From Saccharum officinarum (lineage: Eukaryota; Streptophyta; Magnoliopsida; Poales; Poaceae), in contig CM036209.1 of NCBI GenBank assembly GCA_020631735.1, forward strand, positions 2,157,478 through 2,221,477: a stretch of DNA of 64,000 nucleotides, written 5' to 3'. Positions 1-10,524 of this stretch are shown here, one piece after another. The notes below the pieces were generated by a model. That model was not told the DNA's origin. It was given only the letters and a program-made list of their open reading frames with translations, and made no database searches. A program made the position numbers and the translations under genes. Every line of letters begins with the position of its first letter. The stretch's first letter is position 1.

Positions 1-1016
1 ACAAGAGTTGGAGGATATTCATCAACTTCCAAAAGTCACCTATGTGGATCTAGGAGACACCAATATAAAGACCTTGATCTAGAGTAGGCTTCCAACCATG
101 GTACAAAATAGTATTACAAAACAAAAAAAGAATATTATCGGACACCTTGAACTATTAGTTTGCCTTGAACACTGATTAATTTATTTTTTATATCAATTTC
201 CCATGTTACAAGAGTGGTTACCTAAAGGGAATAGATTGCATGCTCGAAATGATACACTGGCCAATATACATTCCTGGGATACAAATATTCGGAAAATGTA
301 ATTGAAATATGGAAAGTTTACTGGATTTAGTTAGGGTTCACTTGCCTTCATGAACGCACCAACCTTTTGCATATGTGAGATTGACAATGACTTAAAACGC
401 TAGGTTAATTGGAAGTGTCAGAGTGTTGTAGGCAAGACATGCATTGCATCACTGACAATAGGCAAAGATATCACTAAATGAATGGGTGGAGGAAAGTTTT
501 GGATTAGATTGAAAACCGAATTAAACCTTAGAATAAGAAAATCATTTAACCATCTTGAGTTTAGTTGTTCCGTAGCAACGTACGGACACGCTACCTAGTT
601 GATGTATCAACTTAATGTCTAGATAGCTACTTGTTCATATTGCACACTCATTTGACCATCCTGAGTTCTATCACCTTCATAATCTTGTCAAAATTGTAAA
701 TAAGTCAAATAGCATAAACCTGGAATTATCTACCATCTCTAACCCAAACAACCAATTCAGGGACTTGACTCTGCACGTAAAAAATGAGGACGGGTCGATG
801 CGAGTATCTACCCTAGACAAGAAAATGTGTTTCTAGCCTGCTAACATCCAAAGCATCCATGGTGCTGGAGCGAATAATCCCTCCAGCAGCACGCATTTAT
901 TATACCATACCCATCACGGTGCTCGATGTCAATGCAACACGTCTGATGCTTCATGAGCCTCAAGCATGCAGGCAAGCAAATGAAGGGCAGAAATGGGATG
1001 ATGATGATTAGTAATT
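1..1016. other. Non-coding flank, possibly intron of the ARF-GEF pseudogene
   Basis: AT-rich sequence with no convincing reading frame on either strand. The minus-strand exon ending at 1019 is followed by a GT donor at 1018-1017, so this stretch could be the start of the next intron of that pseudogene. I searched the minus strand by eye for the next conserved exon of the ARF-GEF family and did not find it. Confidence 0.4.
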
Positions 1017-1018
1017 AC

Positions 1019-1065
1019 GTGGAGGCAGTCGAGCGCAGGCTCGACGAGCTTGACGTGCTTGGTCT
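1019..1065 (-). pseudogene. ARF-GEF (BIG5/MIN7-like) exon 2, distal part
   Basis: On the minus strand these bases continue the frame of 17240-17359 and encode a peptide ending KLVEPALDCLH, directly followed by a GT splice donor (minus-strand GTAATT). The motif matches the N-terminal region of plant BIG5-type SEC7 guanine-nucleotide exchange factors, which activate ARF GTPases in vesicle trafficking; this is family knowledge recalled without a search. The exon is cut by the LINE insertion, and 1052-1065 is the target duplication repeated at 17226-17239. No later exon is visible in the window, so this is a fragment or the broken 5' end of a gene lying further left. Confidence 0.7.
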
Positions 1066-1513
1066 AGAGGGAGGGAGGTACAAACCGAGGAGGAAGGATG
1101 GGCCTCCCGACGGCCCGTTAGGGCGACGCTCCTGGCGGCCGCCATTCGCTCCTCGCCGCCACCACCGCCAGCTGCTGCCCCAGCACCGGTGGCCCCCCTC
1201 CTCCTCCCCTCCCCTTCCTTCCTCCACCACGCACCCCACAGATCCCGCGTCCAGCGCTGTCCCTGGCTGCAAGCTCAGCCCAGGCAGCTCCTGTGCATGG
1301 ACGGCCTCTTCCCCGACGCTGACGCTGCCGTTGTCGGACACTGCCCCAGCGTCGGCGGCCACTCCCCTCCCTCCCTCCGCCACGCCCCTCGCAGATCCCG
1401 CGTACAGCTCCCCGTCTCACTTCGAGGGTCGCTCCGACGGTGGCATTCAACAGTCGTGCGCGCCTCTACAGTGTGCGGGAGTCGACGCACGTGAGGCTCC
1501 GCCTCCGGGGTTG
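1066..1513 (+). mobile_element. LINE-like retroposon, 5' part (5' leader)
   Basis: GC-rich segment between the left 14-bp target duplication gacgtgcttggtct (1052-1065) and the Sirevirus insertion. It is the 5' leader of the retroposon that resumes at 14986; the two parts join through the copia target duplication ggttg (1509-1513 and 14981-14985). Open frames here on both strands, such as 953-1516, arise from GC-rich composition plus fused pseudogene exon and are not believed to be a gene. The 5' end is defined only by the target duplication. Confidence 0.75.
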
Positions 1514-1951
1514 TGAAAGCATCTAGGCTCCGGTGTTGGTTTCGGAAATTGATGACAACACATTATTACCATGACTAACGTGTGTTTTGCAGAAACGTTG
1601 GTAAGTTAGGTCATGGAGTTGATAACTGCATTGGGCACTATGGTATTCATGTCCCTTGATGGAAATCGTTTCGGTTTTCAAAGGATCAACGACAAGATTA
1701 AGGACGGTTAGTTCCAGATGTCAAGGTGTTGAGTTGCATCTGGAATAGTCGTTAGGATCTTTGTTTCTTCCTTTGACCGTACTATAAAGGGGGGCATGAG
1801 CGAGTAGCTTGACCTAGGTGAGTCTTTTGTTTAGGTGTGGTGCACACTTGTCAAACTTAGCACTAGGTAGCTCCAGAATAGCTCAAAGTTCAGTTGGAAG
1901 CAACTTGGTTCAAGTTGCGTCGTATTTAGAAGTCGTTTGAGCAGTTTACCC

Positions 1952-2385
1952 TTGATCGGACGCGGTCCTGGTCATGACCGAACGCGTCCGGTCAGTACTA
2001 ACAAGTCACTGCGTAGTTAACTGATCGACCGGACGCGGTCCTTGAGAGGACCGAACGCGGTGGTCAGTCTGACACGTGTTTTAGAGGGTAAATGCATAAT
2101 CGAACGTGACTGTGAAGTGACCGGACGGGTCCAGTCACGTTCTAGTAAGGTCCCAAGCTGACCTGACGCGTCCGGTCATCTATGATCGGACGCGGTCGAG
2201 CGTCAGGTCAAAGTTCAGTTAGGTTCTTGCATGATCGGACGCGTCTAGTCATCCCTGACCGGCGCGTCCGGTCATCTCTGACCGGCGCGTCCGGTCACTC
2301 AGCGCTGACTTTCGGTTTTCGACCATTACACTTGACCGGCGCGTCCGGTCATGTCGACCAGCGCGTCCGGTCAGTGCGAGTTTTG
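1952..2385. promoter_or_regulatory. CpG-rich palindrome array in LTR U3
   Basis: At least ten imperfect copies of the motif gaccggacgcgtccggtc, which is its own reverse complement, or of its half-sites. The array ends about 40 bp upstream of the TATA box. Palindromic repeats in LTRs are a known Sirevirus trait; a protein-binding role is inference. Several copies show C-to-T changes as expected for methylated CpG. Confidence 0.8.
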
Positions 2386-2424
2386 CTGATTCGGCAGGTA
2401 ACGGTTGGATTTGTCTGAGGGGTG

Positions 2425-2432
2425 TATAAATA
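2425..2432 (+). promoter_or_regulatory. TATA box of 5' LTR
   Basis: tataaata in the context ggtgtataaatacatcccc, immediately after the palindrome array; the same box is present in the 3' LTR near 14271. Confidence 0.75.
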
Positions 2433-3135
2433 CATCCCCTCCACCTCTTTTAGAGGTCTCTTGCTCATTTGTTCAGCTGAGAAACACCTTTGGAGCGCAA
2501 GGGAGTGCAAGAGCCCTAGTGAGGATAGTGATTTGAGAATCAAAGTTTGAGATTCCTCTCTAGTGACAAGAGTGTAGCAAGTGTGCATCCATCTTCTCAT
2601 TAGGCTTGTTGTGGTCAAGTGAGAGTTCTAGCTTGTTACTCTTGGTGATCACCATCACCTAGATGGTTTGGTGGTGATTGGGAGTTTGGTGATCATCCGA
2701 CGAGCTTATGGGTGACCCAACTCATGTTGTGAGCGGTTTTGGGTGATTCGCCGTGACGGAGTGTCGAAGAATCAACCCGTAGAGAGCACTTGATCCTTGT
2801 GCGGATCAAGGGGGAGCTACACCCTTGCACGGGTGCTCCAACGAGGACTAGTGGGGAGTGGCGACTCTCCGATACCTCGGCAAAATATCATCGTATTCCT
2901 AACCCTTACTTTCAAGCATTTACATTCGTGCATTACTTTCATTGCTTGTTTACTTTCCTAGAATTGCCATGCTAGTCTAGGATTGGAACTTAGGGTGCAA
3001 AACTTTTACTGGTAGAATCACAAGGAACACTAGTAGGTACTAGGGGTGAAGTTTGGCTTGTAGGATTTAATTCTTGCAATTATTGTTTAGAAAAGCCCAA
3101 TTCACCCCCCCTCTTGGGCATCTTGATCTTTTTAA

Positions 3136-3150
3136 TTGGTATCGGAGCCG
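3136..3150 (+). other. Primer-binding site (initiator Met-tRNA type)
   Basis: ttggtatcggagccg, one base after the LTR end. It matches the plant copia PBS core TGGTATCAGAGC with one A-to-G mismatch. This is where reverse transcription of the element would be primed. Confidence 0.85.
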
Positions 3151-3187
3151 TGTTACTCTTTATTTAGGCTTCACCGCCTAGAGCAAG

Positions 3188-5500
3188 ATGTCTAATGGGA
3201 AAGAACCACCTCCCACTTTTGAGGGAGATGATTTTCCATATTGAAAAATTCGTATGGAGGCGTACCTCGAAGCCATAGATGTTGGGTGCCTTAGAGCCAC
3301 AACCGAAGGGCTTCCTCCTATAAGGGATCCCGCCAACCCAAGTGGTAACGAGGAGAAGTCCAACCGGTGGAATGCAAAGGCAAAAAATGCACTCTACCGG
3401 GCCCTAGGCAAAGATATCTTCAATCGTGTGTGTAATGCCAAAACGCTCATGAATTGTGGGAAAATCTTTATGCTCTCCATGAGGGAACTAAGAGTGAGCG
3501 TGAGGAACGCTATCATATTGCCTTAAAGAAAATTAATTCTTTTGAGATGCTTCCCAAAGAAAGTGCTAATGAAATGTACACTCGTTTAAATGTTCTTGTA
3601 GAGGATCTCAATGCTCTTGGACTCACCAAAATGAGTCAATCAGATGTTGCAAGGAGGATCTTGAGTGTTCTTCCCGTTGAGAAGTATGGAAACATTGTCA
3701 CCGTACTTCACCAAAGTGATCTCTCCACCGCAACACCGACACAAGTATTGAGAAAGATCAATGCTCATGAGATGTACATGCATATCACTCCAGAAGAGGG
3801 CTCATCATCTTCCAAGAAGAAAGACTTGGCCTTCAAAGATAGTCATGAAAAGAAAAAGAAGAAGGGCCAAGCCAAGATGGTGCAAGAAAGCTCAAGTGAA
3901 AGTGATATTGATGATGCATCACTTGCACTCATGGTGAGGAAGACCACCAAGATGCTAAAGAAGCTCAACAAAAGTGGCATCAAGTTCGATGGCAAGAAGA
4001 AGAAATTCTTCATAAGTAGCAAAAGGAAGCCAATATCCAAAATGGATTGCTTCAATTGTGGTGAACTTGGCCACCTAGCTCATCAATGCCCGAAGCCTCC
4101 AAAAGACAAGTACAAGAACAAGTACAAGGGCAAGAAAGATGATTCAAGTGATGAAGAAGATGAGAAAAGAAAGAACAAGCCATACAAAAAGAAAGATGAC
4201 AAGAAAAGAGAGTTCTACAAGAAGAAGAAGGGAGGCAAAGCTTACATTGTTGGTGATTGGCTCACCGACATTGAGTCATCATGTGAGTCCTCCGGCGATG
4301 AAAGCGACGATGAAAAAGAGAAGATCGCCGCATTTGTGATTAGGCCATCATCATCTTCACCAACATCTTCATCACCACCTTCATTGCCACCTTCATCATC
4401 ATCTTCCGCTACTCATCTATGCCTTATGGCTAAGGGTGATCAAAAGGTACAAAACAATGATAGTGATGATGATAGTGATAGTGATGATAAATATGATGCA
4501 CCTTCTTATGATGAACTTGTAAAATTGTTGAACAAATATTCAAAAATCATAAGAAGAACTAGAAATGAAAATGATGAGCTTCAAAATGAAAATAACTCAC
4601 TCTCATCTAAGCTTGAGAATGCATATAAGACTAGTGATGAGCTCAAAGATCAAAATGGAACTATGTCTTCTACTCTCAAGAAGCTCAAAACTTCTAACAA
4701 AAAGCTTAGAGATGAACATGATAAACTTGAGAAGAAGCATGGTGAACTCATCACTAAACTCAACTTGCTAAAAGATGAATATACTACATTGAAAATCAAT
4801 TATGATAGTCTTATTGTTGCTAATGAGCTTGCTCTTGAGACACATGATGCTACTAACCAAGTTGTTAAGATTGATATAGCTACATCATGTGATGATTTGA
4901 TTGTTGAGAACTTTGAGCAAGGCTCTAGCGGCAAAGGCAAGAGTGTGGTTGAGGCCGACAACTATGATGACTATGTCAAGCTCAAGAGTGAAAATGAGAT
5001 GCTTAAGATTGAGAACAAGAAGTTGATGGCTCTTGAAAAGCAAGCACCAAATGAGTCACTTATTGAAGAAAACAAAAAGCTTAAGCAAGAAAAAGAGCAT
5101 CTCAAGACCGGCTTAAGCAAGTTCACAAGAGGTCAACATTTGCAAAGTGAGCTACTCATGAACACCGTCATGAAGATGGATAGAAGTGGCATTAGTTACT
5201 TGGCAAATCAAGAGAAGAAGGCTAAAGCTCAATAACAACAAAACAAGTCAAAGCCCAAGCCAAAGAGATGTGTTGAGTGTGGACAAGAAGGCCATTTTGC
5301 TCATGAGTGCAAAACTCCACCACCACAACCCTTGCCCAAGCATGCTAGACCCTTTGCCTTCAATGCTCATTACATGCTTAGAAAAGATTCAAGTGGAAAG
5401 ATAAAAGTCATGTTCTTAGGTCCCCCTAACAAAAATAGACCAAAGAAAATATGGGTTGCCAAGTCACTAGTTGAGAAAGTTAAGGGCCCCTCTTAAGTTT
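3188..5500 (+). pseudogene. gag of the Sirevirus-like element, broken
   Basis: Starts at ATG 3188 soon after the PBS. It encodes a capsid/nucleocapsid-like protein: a UBN2/gag-type segment, a lysine-rich region, a CCHC knuckle CFNCGELGHLAHQC near 4047-4090, a long Lys/Glu coiled-coil-like stretch (about 4500-5200), and a second knuckle CVECGQEGHFAHEC near 5271-5312. Damage: an in-frame TGA at 3242 in a Tyr-x-Lys context, a frameshift near 3450, a TAA at 5233-5235 between the two knuckles, and another stop near 5496. The part 3454-5235 is open for 593 codons. The product would package element RNA; it cannot be made intact here. Confidence 0.85.
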
Positions 5501-5558
5501 GGGTCCCTAAACAAAAGGCTTGATCTCTTGTGTGTAGGTGAACTACAAGACCGATGGA

Positions 5559-8500
5559 TCTCATTAGGTGATTGATAGTGGTTGCACACAACACATGACC
5601 GGTGATCCTTGTATGTTCACCTCACTTGAAGAGAATGGGGTATGTCAAGACAAGATCACATTTGGGGACAATTCAAAGAGCAAAGTCAAGGGTATAGGCA
5701 AGATTGCAATATCAAATGATCACTCTCTCTCAAATGTGCTCTATGTTGCTTCATTGAGTTTCAACTTACTATCCGTTGGGCAACTTTATGACCTTGGCTA
5801 CCAATGCTTGTTTACTCCAAATGAAGTGGTCGTTACAAAGATAGATGACAAGCAAGTGATTTTTAAGGGCTTTAGATACAATAATCTCTATCTTGTTGAC
5901 TTCACCTCTGAAGATGCAAACTTGATGACATGTTTATTCACCAAAACTACACTTGGATGGCTTTAGCATAGGAGGCTTGCTCATGTTGGAATGAACACTC
6001 TCAGCAAGCTATTGAAGAAAGAATTAGTGAGAGGGTTGAAGGATGTAAAGTTTGAGAAGGACAAACCTTGTAGTGCATGTCAAGCTGGCAAATAGTTGCA
6101 AATACTCATCCAACCAAAGCTTATATGTCAACATCAAGAGTACTAGAACTTCTACACATGGATTTGTTTGGTCCTACAATTTACAAGAGCTTGGGTGGAA
6201 ATCTCTATTGCCTAGTGATTATGGATGACTACTCAAGATACACTTAGACTTTCTTTCTTCATGACAAATCCGAAGTGGCAAATTGCTTCAAGAAGTTTGC
6301 AAAGAGAGCTCAAAATGAATTTGAAGTCAAGATAAAGAAAATTAGAAGTGACAATGGCAAAGTATTTGACAACACCAACATTGAAGCTTATTGTGATGAA
6401 ATTGGAATCAAGCATGAAGTTTCATCAACCTACACTCCTTAACAAAATGGTGTAGTTGAGAGAAAGAACCAGACCTTGATCACTCTTGCAAGAACAATGT
6501 TAGATGAGTACAACACACCGGAGAAATTGTGGGCCGAGGCAATCAACACCGCATGCTATGCTTCAAATCGCCTTTTCCTACAAAAGTTCCTTGGCAAGAC
6601 CCCCTATGAGTTGCTAAATGGGAAGAAGCCGGACGTCTCATTCTTCCAGGTGTTTGGTTGCAAATGCTACATCTACAAGAAGCGTCAACACCTAGGGAAG
6701 TTCCAAAGACGTTGTGATATTGGTTTTCTTATTGGTTACTCATCAAAGTCTAAAGCATATAGAGTATTTAACCATGCCACCGGTTTGGTTGAAGAAACAT
6801 ATGATGTGGAATTTGATGAATCTAACGGCTCCCAAGGAGCAATTGAGAATTGTGATGATGTAGGTGATGAACCATTAAGAGAGGCCATGAAGAACATGCC
6901 AGTGGGAGACATCAAGCCTAAAGATGATGAAGACGATGTACAAATTGTCAATCCACCATCTTCATCATATGTGCCTCAAGATGATGACAAGAATGAGAGA
7001 GTTGAAAATGAAGATACTCATGTCTCTCATCAACAAGCCGAGGCACAAGCTCAAGATGTTGATGCTCCCCATCCTACTCCTTAAATGGTTGATCGAAGAA
7101 ACTCACCTCTACTTCAAGCACATCCACAAGATCTCATCATAGGGAGTCCTACAAAGGGTGTAATGACTCGATCTCAAAAGCTTACTTCTTTTGTTGAACA
7201 TCACTCTTTTATCTCTTGTCTTGAACCTAAGAATGTAGAAGAAGCTCTTCAAGATCCGGATTGGGTGAATGCCATGCATGATGAATTGAACAACTTCGCC
7301 CGCAATCAAGTTTGGACACTTGAAGAGCATCCAAAAGGCGCAAGAGTCATTGGAACCAAGTGGGTGTTCCGCAACAAGCAAGATGATCAAGGCATAGTAG
7401 TAAGGAACAAGACAAGACTAGTAGCAAAAGGGTTCTCTTAAGTTGAAGGTCTTGATTTTGGAGAGACTTTTGCACCTGTTGCAAGACTTGAAGCCATTCG
7501 TATCCTTCTTGCATATGCATCACATCATGAAATAAAACTATATCAAATGGATGTGAAAAGTGCTTTTTTAAATGGCTTCATAAATGAACTAGTCTATGTT
7601 GAACAACCTCCCGGGTTTGAAGACCCTAGATATCCTAATCATGTTTATAGGTTGTCTAAGGCGCTATATGGGCTCAAGCAAGCCCCTAGAGCATGGTATG
7701 AGCGCCTCCGAGACTTCCTCATTGAGAAGGGCTTCACTATTGGGAAGGTTGACACCACACTATTCACCAAGAAGTTTAATGGAGAGATCTTCATTTGTCA
7801 AGTCTATGTTGATGATATTATCTTCGGGTCAACAAATGAAGATTATTGCAAGGAATTTGGTGAATTGATGTCGAAAGAGTTCGAGATGTCAATGATTGGT
7901 GAGCTAACATTCTTTCTTGGTTTTCAAGTCAAGCAAATGAGAGAAGGGATTTTTATCTCTCAAGAAAAGTATACCAAGGATCTTCTCAAAAGATTCAAGA
8001 TGGAAGAATGCAAGCCAATCAAGACCCCAATGCCATCTAATGGACATCTCGACCTAGATGAGGGAGGTAAACCAATTGATCAAACTCTTTACCGTTCTAT
8101 GATTGGTAGCTTATTGTACCTTACCGCATCTAGGCCTGATATCATGTTTAGTGTGTGCATGTGTGCTCGCTTTCAAGCGTGCCCAAAAGAACCTCACCTA
8201 AGTGCCGTAAAAAGAATCTTAAGATATCTTAAGTACACCCCAAGCATCGGTCTTTGGTACCCCAAAGGAGCTAGATTCCAACTAGTTGGCTATTCCGATT
8301 CGGATTATGCCGGTTGCAAAATTGATAGAAAAAGCACATCCGGAGGATGCCATTTGCTTAGGAGGTCCTTAGTATCTTGGTCATCTAAGAAGCAAAATAG
8401 TGTGGCTTTGTCCACCACCGAGGCAGAATACATTGCCGCGGGGGCTTGTTGTGCACAAATCTTATACATAAAACAAACCCTCCTAGACTATGGAGTTGTT

Positions 8501-8761
8501 CTTGAAAAGGTACCGCTTTTATGTGACAATGAAAGTGCCGTTAAAATTGCTAATAATCCGGTACAACACTCTCGCACCAAGCACATTGATATCCGCCACC
8601 ACTTTCTAAGAGATCATGTTGCTAAAAATGATATATCACTAGAAGGTGTAAGAAGTGAAAATCAATTAGCGGATATCTTCACTAAACCTTTAGATGAGGC
8701 TACCTTTTGTAGGTTGAGAAGTGAACTAAATGTGCTTGATTCTAGTAACTTTAAAAAATGA
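5559..8761 (+). pseudogene. pol of the Sirevirus-like element, broken
   Basis: Copia order is visible: aspartic protease ([11 protein letters not shown] at about 5571), GAG-pre-integrase HHCC region (RRLAHVGMN at about 5970), integrase core (MDLFGP near 6160, SDNG near 6350, NGVVERKN near 6448), reverse transcriptase with YVDD near 7806-7817, and RNase H (STTEAEYIAAG near 8412; KHIDIRHHF near 8580). Damage: TAG at 5964 (Trp position), a 1-base deletion near 6095, TAG near 6246, TAA near 6442, TAA at 7082 and TAA at 7439. From 7547 to the natural TGA (8759-8761) the RT/RNase H frame is open for 404 codons. Most stops fit single C-to-T changes. Confidence 0.9.
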
Positions 8762-9240
8762 GCTTGTGTTGCCCCTTGCATTGCATTGTACATTATGTCA
8801 TGTTTATTTTCCCGCAATGCATCTAGAACTTGTCTAACACGGTTACGATAACCCTCCTTTGGAGGAGTGAAGAAGCCTAACCGTGGATCAAACTTGACAA
8901 GCAACCTAGCCTACCTTTCTTGTTTTGCATTGCATATGCATGGTTGTTGCTTTGTCGTTTCTTTTCGGTTTAGCTTTGAATAACCTTTATGTTCGTCCAT
9001 GAATAGAGAGAGCATTTGAAGCTCCCAAGGGTTGATACACTCTATTGCATGGCCATACGTTGCTCCTCGAGTGTTTATTGAATATTTTTTTAAAAATAAT
9101 ACTAGCCTAAGGCAAAATATTTTGAAAAAATTGAGGGTTTGAGTGAGGTCACTCATATCAGGTTCCAATTGGTGTTTATTTGAGTCTTTTTGAATTGGAA
9201 CTTGATTGGGAGAAGTCACATCGAAATTCGGTTTGAAAAA
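8762..9240. other. Spacer between pol and internal palindrome array
   Basis: About 480 bp with no frame or motif that I recognise; AT-rich, typical of the post-pol untranslated region of Sireviruses. Confidence 0.5.
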
Positions 9241-9244
9241 AGGC

Positions 9245-9595
9245 GTTTTACAGCGACCGGACGCTGCATCGGACGTGGTTCTACTTCACCACCGTGTCCG
9301 GTCCCGGCGTCCACCAGCGCGTCCGGTCATTCCCGAAGTTCTTCTTCAAGATCTGTGACCGGACGCTGCATCGGATGCGTCTCTGCTGACCACCGCGTCT
9401 GGTCCCGGCCACCACCACCGCGTCTGGTCATGCGTTTTAGTTTTCCGGACAAAATATGACCGGACTCTGTCAGCGTCCGGTCGTGCATAATCGGACGCGT
9501 CCGGCCATTCCAGGAGCTTACGGGACTATGAACGGACGCTGCCTCCACCGCGTCCGGTCATGTGACCACCGCGTCCGGTCATCGCATAAAAAGCG
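9245..9595 (+). promoter_or_regulatory. Internal palindrome array with TATA-like box
   Basis: More than ten half-sites of the LTR motif (gaccggacgc, gcgtccggtc and variants) lie between pol and the third frame. They are followed at about 9583-9590 by cataaaaa, with the array-to-box order seen in the LTRs. I infer an internal promoter for the frame starting at 10525. An alternative is a relic LTR piece, but the sequence around the motifs does not align with this element's own LTR by eye. Confidence 0.5.
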
Positions 9596-9599
9596 GATC

Positions 9600-10524
9600 T
9601 CACCCTTCTTAACCGTACGTTCGGATCTCGCGTTTCATCCTTTCCATCTCAATCCGCCGCCCGTACTCGTTGCGTTCCCAAGCACCGCCGTCTCGTCGAG
9701 CCGCCGCACCTCGCCATGCCCTCACTCCCGCGCCGTGCTCCCGCGCCCGCTACAGCCACGCCGCGCCTTCCTCGCCCGCGCCCGCGCTGTGCTTCCGCGC
9801 CGCGCTCCTGTGCCCGCGAAGCTCGTAGCCACAGCACCGTCGCATCGCCGCAGCGCCGCCGCATCACCGCAGTTGCCGCAGCGCTGCCGCTTCACCGCAG
9901 CAGCAGCGCGCCACCGCCGTCGAGCCGTCCAGCGCGCCACCGCCATCGAGCCGTCCAGCGTGCCATCGCCGTCGAGCCAACCCTAACCCTAGCCACCCGA
10001 ACCCGCCGCCGTTTCTCCGAACGCAACCCTAACCCTAGCCACCTGAATCCGTTCGTCGAGGCATTTTTTGTGAAGTTTTCAACTCCATGAGCCTCTCCGT
10101 CTCCATAAGGTGACATCACTGCCTTGGATTAGGGTTTGCCATTGATTTTCCGGTGAATTACTAATTAAATCGTTGATCTCTCGGTACTCCAGGGCTTCGA
10201 TCGTCGTTTCCAGCCTAGCGTGTTGAGATCTTCTTCCGTTCATCGGATCTTCGCTCTTTCGAGGTAGCTATCGTGGTCCTTTCATATCTTATCTAATATG
10301 CTTGCTCTCATTAGGATCTTACTCATCTTTTAGATAATATATGTTGCTTATAGTAGATCCATCTATTCTATCGTTTCAGTTTGTCCTATCGGTGCTGTGT
10401 GTGTCAGGTGATCAGTTGTGAATCCGAGGCCAAGCCTGCGGATACGGATTGAGGCCAAGCCTCATGAGTGTTAGTTCATCATCTGTTACTTTCTAGTGTT
10501 TCTCAGATCCAGCAGTTTGTTAGT
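9600..10524 (+). other. GC-rich leader upstream of ORF3
   Basis: C-rich sequence (9650-10080) followed by AT-rich sequence to the ORF3 start. It holds telo-box-like motifs (aaccctaaccctag twice near 9980-10040, and ttagggttt near 10130) common in plant gene leaders. A possible leader intron runs from aaggtgaca near 10107 to an ag near 10407 or 10508. Short open frames such as 9456-9986 are composition artefacts in my view. It resembles a host-type 5' leader, which would imply capture; this is inference. Confidence 0.4.

Larger units (their letters stand above)
1514..3134 (+). repeat. 5' LTR of the Sirevirus-like element
   Basis: Begins TGAAAGCATCTAGG and ends with gatctttttA, aligning end to end with 13361-14980. 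It contains a palindrome array (1952-2385), a TATA box (2425-2432) and a downstream transcribed leader. The final base pair of the normal TG...CA ends is mutated to TA here. Confidence 0.92.

Noticed and set aside
9980..10045. aaccctaaccctag motifs suggesting telomeric repeats
   Set aside because: Only two short, separated copies; they fit telo-box motifs of plant leaders and not an interstitial telomere array.
9456..10119. Frames up to 176 codons in the C-rich leader before ORF3
   Set aside because: Low-complexity Arg/Pro/Ser translations on both strands; no domain; better explained as untranslated leader.
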